DNA of 64,000 nt. Origin: Varanus komodoensis (lineage: Eukaryota; Chordata; Lepidosauria; Squamata; Varanidae). The stretch is from the NCBI RefSeq assembly GCF_004798865.1, contig NW_025336009.1:431857-495856 (forward strand), in the 5' to 3' direction. The notes under the pieces were generated by a model, which saw only the letters and a program-made list of their open reading frames with translations, was not told the DNA's origin and did no database searches. Within the stretch, counting starts at the first letter, position 1. Each line of letters starts with the position of its first letter. The position numbers were made by a program, and so were the translations under genes. Shown here piece by piece: positions 38,901 through 50,900 of this stretch.

Positions 38901-41900
38901 GAAATATATGCAGCATTTACGTCAGGTAGGTCCAAAGTCCGGCCCGGGGGGCCAATTGTGGCCTGTTTTCAAATTTCAAGCGGCCCGCAATCTCTTCTCC
39001 CCGCCGGCTCAGCCTGTCACTCATCCCCGCCGGCTGGCGTTTTTCCCTTCACAGCACAGCGGTTCCCGCAGCTGTCCCCTGCTGCCTCCTGCCCCTTCAA
39101 GGCTGGTGGTTTCACCAGAAGATGGCAGTAGACCTGAGTCAGCACTCTCGCCGCGTGACCCTTGCGACACAAGGCTTGTGCGCCCATTTCTAAAATGGCG
39201 ACTGTAACTAAAAAAAGGAAAGTTGACAGCGAGGGCCGCCGCTTCCAGGACAAGTGGAAATTGGAGTATTTTTTCACTGAAATACGCAACAACTGTGTCT
39301 GCCTAATTTGCCAAGAGACTGTGGCTGTTTTCAAGGAATTCAATATCAAGAGGTACTACCAGACGAAACATGCTAACTACAACAAGCTATCTGGGAACGA
39401 ACATGGCGAAAAATTGAAGGAACTGGAAGCTGCTTTAACGGCACAGCAGCGCTTTTTCACAAGAGTCCGTGAGTCAAATGAAAATGCCACAAAGGCGAGC
39501 TACGAGGTGGCAACGCTGATTGCCAAGCACTGCAAACCTTTTACTGAGGGTGAATTTATTAAAGACTGCGTGATGAAAATGGTGGAGAAAATTTGTCCTG
39601 AGAAGAAGCAAGAGTTTGCCAATGTTTGCCTGGCTCGTAACACTGTGGTACGGAGAACTGAAGACGTTTCATCTGATATTAAGAGGCAAAAGGAGTGGAG
39701 TTTGACTTTTTTTCGTTAGCCTGCGACGAAAGCATGGATGCATTTGACACCGCTCAGTTATTGATTTTTTTGAGAGGAGTGGACAATGACATGAACGTGA
39801 GTGAAGAGCTAATTGACCTCCAGAGCCTTAAGGACCAAACAAGAGGAACAGATTTATTTGTTTCTGTTTGTTCCGCCGTAGATGACATGAAACTACCATG
39901 GAATAAAGTCACTGGGATTATTACGGATGGCGCACCTGCCATGGCTGGTGAGCGAAGTGGATTATCAACCCTAGTCTGTAACAAAGTCAGCGAAGAAGGA
40001 GGCAAATCTATAAAAGTCCACTGTATTATTCACCAACAAGTTCTCTGTGACAAACATCTGAAATATGATCATGTTATGAAACCGGTGATGAAGGCTATTA
40101 ATTATATTCGCTCCAAAGCCCTGTGCCACCACCAGTTTCAACAGTTTCTACTCGACATCCAGGCTGAATACGGAGATGTTGTGTATCACAACGAGGTAAG
40201 ATGGCTCAGTCGGGGGTCTGCACTGCAGCGCTTCTACTTTCTTAGGGAGGAAATCGGACAATTCTTGGCAAACAAGGGACAACCGATGCCAGAGCTATCT
40301 GATCCTGTTTGGCTGGCTGATTTTGGATTTTTAGTTGACATAACACGACATCTGAACATGCTGAACACGAGCCTTCAGGGGCAAAATGCAGTGGTAAGCC
40401 AACTGCATTCACATATCAAAGCCTTTGGAACCAAGCTGCTACTTTTCCAAAGGCACCTGTCACAAACACAGCCCGATACCACACATTTCCCATCGCTGCA
40501 GGAAATGACCAGTTTTCACAGAACAATATGAGTGCGCAAATAAGGAGGTATGAAGCAGACATCTCATCTCTGGCTGAGAAGTTTCAACAGCGCTTTCAGG
40601 ATTTTGCAGCTATTGAAAAGGAGATCACGCTTTTTTCATCTCCTTTCTCTGTGGACCCTGATGATGCTCCAGACCACCTGCAGCTGGAGCTTATTGAGCT
40701 GCAGTGTGACGCCGAGTGTCGCAGTCAGCACCAACAGCTCCCTCTTGTCATCTTTTACCACCAGCTGGATAAAGACAGGTTCCAAGAGATTCGAACATTT
40801 GCTAAGAAAATGCTGAGCTTGTTTGGTTCGACATACTTGTGCGAGAAGACATTCTTGGTTATGAACATTGACAAGAACCGCGTGAGGACGAGACTAAGTG
40901 ACTTTCACCTGCGTGACATCCTGCGCATCAAAACCACTGTTTTTGAGCCAGACCTGGCCTATATAATGCAGTTGAGATCTCAGTATCACCCTTCACATTA
41001 GTGCAGGGTCTTTCATAAAATAGTTCATTTGCATTTAATGTTAATGGTTCAAAGAATGTCAGGCTGAATGGTCGGCCCCCACACATTTTCACCTCACCAA
41101 ATCTGGCCCTCCTTGCAAAAAGTTTGGACACCCCTGATTTAGGTAGTCCTCAAAGAGACTTGTACAAGATCGAGTCTGTACAAAACACTTTTATAATCAG
41201 TTACATGCACAGTTAGTGGGGTGGAGGATCAGGTGGGGAATCATATAGGCAGCTTGCTATAGGAATATTGAGGTAGAATCATAGAATGGAGTTGGAAAGG
41301 GCCAGAGGCCCATTGGATCCAAGTCCCTGCTCAGTGCAGGACTCCCAGTTAAACCATCCCCCTCCAATGGCTGTCTAGTTGCATCTTGAATGCCCATAGT
41401 GTGGGAGAGCCCACAGCCTGGCTCGGTAATTGCCATACTGCTGCCATACTGTTATAACAGTCAGGAATTTTTTCGATATTTAACTGGAATCTCATTTCCG
41501 GTAACTTGAGCCCGTATGATTCCATGTCCCGTAGGATTAAGAGACCTTGTCCTTCCTCTTTCTGACAGCCTTTCAATTACCTGTAGAGTGCGATCACATC
41601 TCCCTTCAGTCTTCTCATCTCCAGGCTAAACATGCCCAACTCCTTCAATCTTCCCTCATAAGGCTTTGTTTCCAGTCCTGAGATCAGCCTTGTTGATCTC
41701 CTCTGAACCCCTTCTAGCTTGTCTGCATCATTCTTAAACTGTGGTGCCCAGAACTGGACACAGAACTTCAGATGAGGCCTAGCCAGGGCTGAATAGAGAG
41801 GAATTAGTGATTTGGAAGTGATATGTCTTTAATGCAGTCTAAAATAGTATTTGCCCTTTCTGGAGGAAGTTATCAGCAACACATGTCAGGAATCTCTTGG

Positions 41901-44900
41901 AAGGGAAATGTTTGGCAGAATTTGTCTCCCAACAGATATCAGGGAATTTCAAGTCCTCATAACGATGACATCATGACTCCTGGCAATTTGTTTTTCAGAA
42001 GTTTCATCCTCATTGTCCCTTTGACTGGGTGTTCGGTAATAGACTCCAACCGCTGTGTTCCTTTCATTCCTTGCTCCATTTATATTAATCCAGATGCTCT
42101 TTATGGGGCTACTAAGCTCGTCCTCCTGTATTTCTGTGCAGAGATATGTCTTCTTAACAGAGTGTGACTCTACCTCCCTTTCTATTCCTTCTGTTCTTCT
42201 TGAAGGTTCTATCCTTCAATTGTTGAATTCCAGTCATGGGCTGTAATCCCACCTAGTTCTCTTCCAAGTCCTAGAAGGACTGAAGAGAAAACTATCTGGG
42301 CCTCAAAGTTCTTGACTTTCCTCCCTAAAGCTTCAAAGTTTGACATGATTTCTGCAAAGAACTGCTTGGCAGTGTCATTTGTTCCCACATGTGGAAGAAG
42401 AAAGGGATACGTGTCAGTATGAACCTTGGCAGTCCTTCAGTTACATCACTAATCTGTCCTCCAGAGAGAGAACATACCTGACAAGTTCCATCAGTTTTCC
42501 TGAGATATGTGTGTTTCCATCTCATGCAACAACTCTGCCACAACGAACACTCTTCTCTTCTTCTTCTTCTTCTTCTTCCTCTTCCTCTTCCTCTTCTTCT
42601 TCTTCTTCTTGCAAGGCTTGCTGTCATTGCCACGACTGGACTGCTCATCAAGTCTCTTGTTCAGTGTTGCACCGGCTGACTTGCCGTTGTTCTTTGTGGT
42701 CTCTGTGCATTACACACGTGGGCTCTGCACCTGTGTGGGGCCTACTGTCAGGAAGATTTTCCTAGCTAAGTCTGTTTGGTGGAAGCCCCCCCCCCCATAT
42801 ACACAGGAGGGGCTCCCACCATTTTCTTCAGTTCTTTGGGTGCCTCGGGCCTCTTCCTTGAGTTTTCTCCTGCTATCTCATGACTACCTTCTAATATCGT
42901 CCATCATCATCGTCATCATCATCATCCCATTTCTATACTGCCTATAGCCAAGGCTCTGTGGGCAGCTCACAAGATTTCAAGTCACCCATCCAGATTGATC
43001 TCTTTCTCTGTAACTCTTTCTATTTATTACTGTCCTCACCCTTTTACCCCACCTTTGCTTTTTAAAAAATCCCCAAATAAATTAATAGTATTCTCTCTAA
43101 AAATAATATTAAAATAAAACAAAACCCCCTACCTATTATTGACTCTTTTGGGTCTATCCTTTTGCCTTACTCTTCTTCTCTCTCCCTGATGGTGCTCAAA
43201 GTATCTGTTAAGAAATGTGTTTGCTATGAACCCTGCCTACCTGCCATGAACGTCACCCCGTGTGCCTCTTCTGCTTGGGACAGAACCATGCCAGGTCCAG
43301 AGGAACCGAGGGTGCCGACTTACTGAACAGAGTGTGCATTGTCAAGTTGCACCCTCAGGGTTGCTAACCTGGCTGCAGTGCTGCCGCTGGCACACCCCCC
43401 ACCTGCAGCTCCGTTCTCCTGCAATCCATCTCCAGAGCTCCACCCATCCCACCCACACCTTTGTACAGGTGCATGGACAAGGAGGAACACAGGGCACAGA
43501 AGGCAAAAAGGCCACAAAATGACAGAAGGTTTGTGTGCTTTCTGCAGTCATTCCTGCCTAGTCCTTTCCCCAGCTCTGTGATTGCTAGGTTCCTGCGATC
43601 GCCCTGACAGAACCATCAACAATGCTGTCCTTTTCTGCATTTTTTCTGCAGTGGGGCCCCCAGCCTAGCACCTGGGAACTTTGAAAGTTCTGTTCCCCAC
43701 CTTGGATACTGTGCCTAGTCCCACAGTCAATCCGCACCAGGCCCTATACCAGTCCCCACACCTGTTCCCGTGGCCCCTCCCGTGCCCATTGCTGCAGTCC
43801 CTGTACCACCTCTGATGCTGGTTCCTGCACCTGCCCATTCCCGCAGTCCTTCTCCCCAGCTCCCTCACAGGCTCCTGCAATCGCCTTGATGGAGCGAGTG
43901 GCAACACTGTTCTTTTCCCCACACTCTTCTGCAGTGGCCCTTCAGTTGACTGCCCGGAGACTCTGAGGGCTCCATTCCCTGTGCCTCTTCCTGCGCCTGG
44001 TCCCACGCCAGTGCCCATGCTGGTTCCTGCAATGATCCCGTGCCACCTCCTGCTGCGCCTGCCCTACCCCAGCAGCCTGCTTCACCAGAAGTGCCATCCA
44101 AATTGGATGCCACCTTCACCACTGCTGTTGCAGGGAGGCTGCGCTGGCAAGCAATTCCTGCACTGGGGATCCTGGTCTACCAACCTGAGGAACTGAAGGC
44201 AGTCCACTCGACCTGCAGGTTCTGCAGCGGGGCTTTCCCGTCTACCACCTAGAGGAAATGAGGGTCCTGTTTTCTGTGGTTCCTTCATCTAGTCTCATGC
44301 CTGTTTCTGCACCCCAGCTACCTCCCCTCTCCTGGCAGCCTTTTTTGCCAGCTGGAGAATCATCACTTTCAGACCCAGATGACCATGACTCAGCCTCAGA
44401 CTCAATGCTATGAGGAGGTGCTCACTTCCTTGCCAGAAGAAATCATTTCAGTGCAGCACTTGGGAATCCCCCTCCAAAGACCTGGGAAGGTTTTTTCCAA
44501 ACAGGTCCTCCAGACAATGTCATCACTTGGACTGTATTCACAGAGGATGTGGAGGGCGCCAGCATAGCCACAGCCAATATCCAACTGGTTGGAAAGCTTG
44601 TACTGGGTCCAGGAGTGCGACATCTTGTTCCTTCCGCAGCATCCCTGTGGTCATAGTGGAGTGCTCCTCTCTCCGGCGCTTTGCAGCAGATTGGAGAATT
44701 GCCCTTTGCCAGTGAAGACCTCTTCAGTATCCGCACCAGTTAGTTACTGGTGCAGAATAGGAGACTGGACACCAAAGGGCAATGCTGCTAACCACTGCAG
44801 CCTGCCAGTCCCCCTCCAGCTGCATGCAGCTGGTTCGAAGAAAGCACCAGTTCCTGCAATGGTTCCTCTGATGGTCCTGGCAGAATTGGAGTGACACCAC

Positions 44901-47900
44901 CGGCACTCAACATCACTCTCTCCCATGCTGATGGAGGAAGTATTCATGCTGCTACTGCAGGGAGCACTCCAGCTCATTCCTTCATACGATCTCTGCTTTG
45001 GTATTCTGTTGTGGTACAGGATGCTGGCCTTCTTCCCATGACATGAACTTCTTCATCCCCTATAAGAAGTTCCACATGGTCTTGTGCAGAATCTTCTGCT
45101 GTTATTGTGCCAAGGGAACTAATTCACCTCAATTGGCTACATCAGGGCAAGGCTCATTGCAATGGCAGCATGAGAGTGCCTACCAGCAGACAGGGCAGTG
45201 GCACTGGTAGACTCTACCTCAGGCTCCAGGTCAAACCCAGAGAAATGGTGCAGTGGATGCAGCAGCTCCTGGGGCTCATGGCAGTGAAGGTAAAAGTCAC
45301 CTTGTTCGCAAGGCTATTGATTTGGCCGCCGCAGCTAGTTTGTGCATGCCTTCCGGCCCCAGCACAGTTTAGCCCGGAAGTGGCTGGTGGTCCTGTGTTT
45401 GGTTTGGGCAAACTTCACCTGGTGGACTTGCCGACACAACCTAGCAGAGGGAGTCACCTTCATGCTTGAAGAAGCCAGGCTTGACCCTGACTATGGACAT
45501 GTTGCGCCCAGCCTGGGGAACACATTGAGCCAGCAGCAGGACCCATGGAGTCTGGGGGTATCAGGACCAGGGACAGCATATAAACTACTTCAAGATCCCC
45601 ATGGTCCAGAAGGTGCTGGTCACATTCCACCTCTGCCTCAAAGACAAGCAGGTTCAGGTCATCATGGACAACACTACAATGGTGTTCAACCTGAGCAAGG
45701 AGCAAGGCAGCCCCTATCAACATCCCAGACTCACCTCACTTTGTGACTGGTGCTTCAAGAGAGGCAATGTCATCATAGTTATTCACCTGTAGACACCCTG
45801 AGCATTACAGTAGACACCCTGAGCAGGAAGACCAAGGGTACCTATGAATGGGAGCTACACGCAGAAGTCTGGATGCAGCTCTTTGAAACCTGGGTACCCT
45901 GTTGGTTGACCTCTTCCCCAAAAGTGCTGCCTTCTGCTCCTAAGCTGAACTCAGCCAGGGCTCAGTGGAGGGACTCATTTCTTCTTCACTGTGAAGGGAC
46001 CCTGATCTGCCTGTTTCCACCATTCCTGCTGATCACCAGAAGGCTGGCAAAGATCTGGAGGAAAGGCACATCTGCATTCTCATCATGCCATAATGATCCC
46101 AACAGGCATGGTTTGCCTACCTATTCTGTCTGTCCAACCACAATTTCAGTTAATTCCCTTCAAGACCAGAAATCATCTCTTGAACCAAGGGATGATCCTG
46201 TACCCAGATGCCAGGACCATCTGCCTTACTGCATGGAGAATCAGCCAGTAAACCAGGACATCCCTATCTGTCCTGTGATATGGGCAACCCTAGATGCAGC
46301 CCTACAACCAAACACGGGAAGTCCCTCTGTAGTGAAATGGATCTCTCTCTCTCTGCCTCTCTTTCTCTCTGTTTTGCAGCTGTCACCAGGGCAGAGGGAA
46401 CCTTTGATCCACACTGGGCATCCATCTGTCATATCCTTAACTTCCTCCATGGGCTGCACTCCAGAGACCTGCAACTGTCTTCCATTAAGGGCTCCCATGA
46501 GAATGAGTTTATCTGGGAAAATCTTCCCAAAAACTGGCCCCATGCAGGCACAGAACCCACACTGTGTTTTACAAATTGTGACCTGCTCAGAGGACCTTTG
46601 GGCTGATGTAGCAGACACTAAGTCCATAAATAAGTAAAGTGTCAGAATGCCAGTTACATGTATGCAGCCTTCCTTTCTTCCACTGCCCTCCAGTCCCATC
46701 CTCGATGAATGTGGCTCCACTCCTTCCACTGGTGCAGTGCCATCTTTAAGTTCTTTTGCACCTAACTGTTGCCTTCTCCGGGAAGTTTCTTCTTCATTTC
46801 CCATTACCTCAGGATTCTCTTCTTCTGTTCAGCTTGCTGTTGCACTTCTAGCAATTGCAGTTCCACCACTCTCCCTAAGAACTCTTGGTCTTCTTTTATT
46901 CGAATCCCTGAGGGTGGAAACTTGCTGCTCTAATGCTGTCACCTTTTCCTGCACTTGTTGCAAGTGTGGGCCATGCTGACTGCTGGCAAGAAGACAAACA
47001 TTGCACAGACCATGCAGGTCACCACCACTGCGGAGCCTTCTCAGTCCGTTCTTTCTGCTGCCTTTTTGATTCTATCTTGCTGTGCCATTGTAACAATCAG
47101 TACTTTCTTCCGTCTTTGCTGAAGGTTAACAACAGGGTCCTACCAGTAAATAGGAGTTTCTTACAAGGAAGAAAATGGTGGGGGCAGGTGGAAACTAAAG
47201 GGAAACATGGAAAGGAAAAGGGTTAGGGACCTCCCTTGACCCCAGCTGCCAAACTCCAGTTTGCTCTCCCTGGGAGCTTGACTACTTGTACTCCAGACTC
47301 TCTAGACCAGCGGGGGCAGCTTCTGCTCATCTGCTCAGCTAAGAGTCAGGAACCAGACTTTATCTTCTTTTTATTTCCTTGAGAGTAAGAAATAAGGGAG
47401 AGTAAAGAGTTCATGAACAGAAGGTGGAGCTGCAAGAACAACTTGAAGCACCAGAGATGGAAGCAGAAGTGGAGACTGCTGAGGGAAACCAATGAAGAGG
47501 AAACTCAGTGGAGAAGGGTAGCAGTCAGGAGCAGAAGAATCAAAGACCACTTTTCTCCAGTGGAACCACTAGAACTAAATAAGTGCTTTCAGCAGAACCC
47601 TAACAAGAGGACATCCTGCAGAAGAAGAATGACAAGGGAACCTGCACAACAGGAAGCAAGTTTCAGAAAGACAGTTGAGGAGGAGGTTATTGTGGGGGCT
47701 CTCGGTTGCATGGAACTGAAATGCAGGTGTGTTGCAATGCCTCACCAAGGCATGCCATCTCCCTGGAACTCTGGAGAGATAAGTGAAAGGCCCAAAGCTC
47801 ATGAAGCCCACAGACACCTGTCCCTTTCTTCTATTCCATGTGAGAATAAATGATACCACCAAGAAGAGCCACAAAGAGTTCTGGCTTATATAGAGTCAAT

Positions 47901-50900
47901 AGAATAAATACATACAATTAATAAAATTAATAAAAGTCACTAATAAAAGAAACAAAAAGAGAGCTCTTAGAATAGCTACCAGCATTGAAACCAAGTATGG
48001 AAAGTTTTTAAAAGGCTGGCATACATCAAATGCAGCCTTAAGTGCCCTGCACAAGTAAAATTTCACTTGTCCATGAACAGAAAATAAGGATTCCCACAGC
48101 TGGCACAGCCTCCTCCACCTCTCACCACCCTCCTTGCTGCAGCTGGCCAGGCAACCTTTGAGGCCATCCCCAAAGGGCAGGCCAGGGCTAGCACTTGGTT
48201 TCTTACCCCTGGATCTCATGTTTCTGTCTCCAAACCCAAATTCAGATTCTGCAGCTTCAGTGAGGAAATGGAGAACTCCATTCAGCCTGGCTTAACTGCA
48301 TTTTAGTGAGTGCTGTGGAGACCACCAGACCTTCAAGAGAATTGCTTCGGAGCTGCGTTCACATGGCACTGCTCCTCCCCAGCAGCAGCAACAGCAGCAA
48401 CTGCTGCCGCTGTGGCTGGGCTCCAGCTGCACCACCTGTGCCCGTGCCTCTCCCTTCCTTTCAGACACATGCTCCTCTTGTCTCCCCCTCCTATTGGACA
48501 CAGCTGCTCCTGGGTGCCACATCTGGGCACACATGGGCCAGTGCTTCCCCAGCCACGGGGGTGGAGGAGTAAACTGGGAGTGGCGGCAGCAGCAAGGAAA
48601 CCCCAGGCCAGTGAGGCACAGGGAGCTGGCTGCTCTTCTCCCCCACCCCCGTACCCCCTCTCCTCAGAACACATTCGCCCCCAGGCAGCCAGAGCGGCAG
48701 AAAAGGAAAGGTGGCAGCATCGGAGGAGGAGCACCTGCATGCTGCTTTGCCTTGCCAGCTTTGCTGGTGCAAGAAGCATCAGAGTGAGCGATCTGCACCC
48801 TGTGTGTGAGCTCCGTAAGATACTTATGTGCCCAAAAATGAGTGTGGCTGTCAGACCCTGCCGAAGAAGCAGCCACGTTTCAGCCAGTTGCTTTAGTCCA
48901 GGTACAGAGAACAGTGAAAGCTAGCTTTCAAATATCGTCCCAGCACAATTTAGGCCCAGGGTTTGGAAGTGTATGAGGTAGGAGAGTGGAGGGTGTGATT
49001 TCTAAGGATCTTCCAGCTCCCTGTTCGTGAAATACCGTGATCAGGCCTACCCAAAGAGCACAAAGAGCCATGGCCCCTCTGTCAGGACAGATGCAATGGC
49101 AGACAGGTTGGGCTAATAAGTGGAGAATCGCAAAATGGTTTGGTGATGTTTTTGTTGGCCTAATAAAAGTATTATTAGGTAATAACGGTAAATTGCCCAG
49201 AAAGCTTCAGCTATGGGGTGGTATAGGAAACGAAATGAAACTCTTCATGATGAAAAAGAGAGAAGAGGTCTTGCGGTACCTTATTTAAAGCTATATTACT
49301 ACGCAGCCAGTTTGGTTTGGATTTCAGATTGGATTATACATGTTAATGATAGATTAGTGAAGCTAGAAATAGAAGAAGGGATACATAAAAAGTCAGTTGT
49401 GGGCCAAAGAGTCAGTTTAAAAGGACTTAAGCAAGAGATGGCTTAATAAAAATTATGTATTCTATAAGCAGTCCTCCGATTTCTCCCTGATTGAAACATA
49501 TGGAAAGTATGTAAGGAAAAACAATGATCTTATAACCTTTGGTGATCAATCAAGGACTATTTAAGCCTTGGAAACAACTAAAAGATGAAAGAAAATATAT
49601 AAAATGACTCTACTACTACTAACTGGTTTCAAGATTAAAAAATGAAATCCATTCAGGGAAAGGTATTGTGAGAGGCCTGACAGAATTTGAAAAGCTGATT
49701 TGCAACAGAAGGATAATTTGTTAGGATAATTCTACAAGCAACTACTCCAATTTGATACTGAAAGTTTAAAAATCCATGATAATTTGGACACAGAACCCTG
49801 GAGATGAAATATTGTCCCAAAAAAGAGCAGCTTTATGAAAAAACATTAAATTTCCAGCCAGTCAAGCACTGAGAGAAAATTGTTTGGTTTTTTTTTTTTT
49901 GGTGGAACATTACTCTGAAAGATATTTTTAAAATGGACAAGAATTATAATGGAAAATGTTGAAAATGTAAAGAAGTAGATGGTACTTTCTGCCATATTTG
50001 GCAGACTTGTAATGAAATATAATTAAGATTTTGGCAAACTTCAACAAAGTACTGATTGACAAAAAGATACAATTCTGGGAGAAGGGGAATTTGCCAGGTT
50101 ATGAATTTATCCATTATATTCATGGATGATCCCATGGCATTCTTCTTTCTTTTTCTTTTTTACATTTTTTCTCCTTTTGGTATTCTATTTCTTTTAAGAA
50201 AACAATAAAAAATTTATTTCAAAATTACTTGATTCAGTTTCTTTCACTATGTAATGTGAGGTTTGTTGCTACTACTCCATGCAAAAAAGTGGCTTTCTGG
50301 ATGCTCAAAGCTTGTTCCTCAAATTTACTCCTGAACAATCCAGTCCTCCCCCTCAGGCTACCTGCACAGACTAGCTTTTTGTACTGTGCTGCTTCAGTCG
50401 TTACTTTTGAGAAGATACTGCTATTGCCTACTGCCACTTCCTCACACAGCTTTGCAAATATGCTCTCTGTCTTGCTGTAATATAGTGCTGCGTCAATGAG
50501 GATTGCTGCCACCGATTTGCATTCAGGATTGTAAAGTCACTCTGTGCCATGAATCCTCGAACTACGGCCCGTGGGCAGATGCAGCCCGCCATGCTGATTT
50601 ATCGGTCCCGCCTCAGAGCTTCTGGACTCGCTGGTGGACTCGCTCCAAAAGTTCTGAGCTGGTGCAGGCGTACTCAGTGGGGAGACAGGCGCAATCTCAG
50701 TTGTGCTTGCGGGGTGGGGGAAGACGCAATTGCGCCTTCCTTCCCTGCATGAGCGCACCCGTGATCGAGCAGCGGCGCAGCAGAGGCTGGGAGGGAGTGC
50801 CGAGGGCGGCCAGGAGGCTGGCGAAGGCAGGTAGGAGCTGGGCAGAGGAGGGGGGGGGGGAGCGGCGGGGGGGGGGGGGGGGGGCCAGGGGGGCCGGGAG

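Noticed and set aside
42507-42947. Frames with poly-Ser or poly-Phe runs
   Set aside because: Created by the TTC microsatellite.
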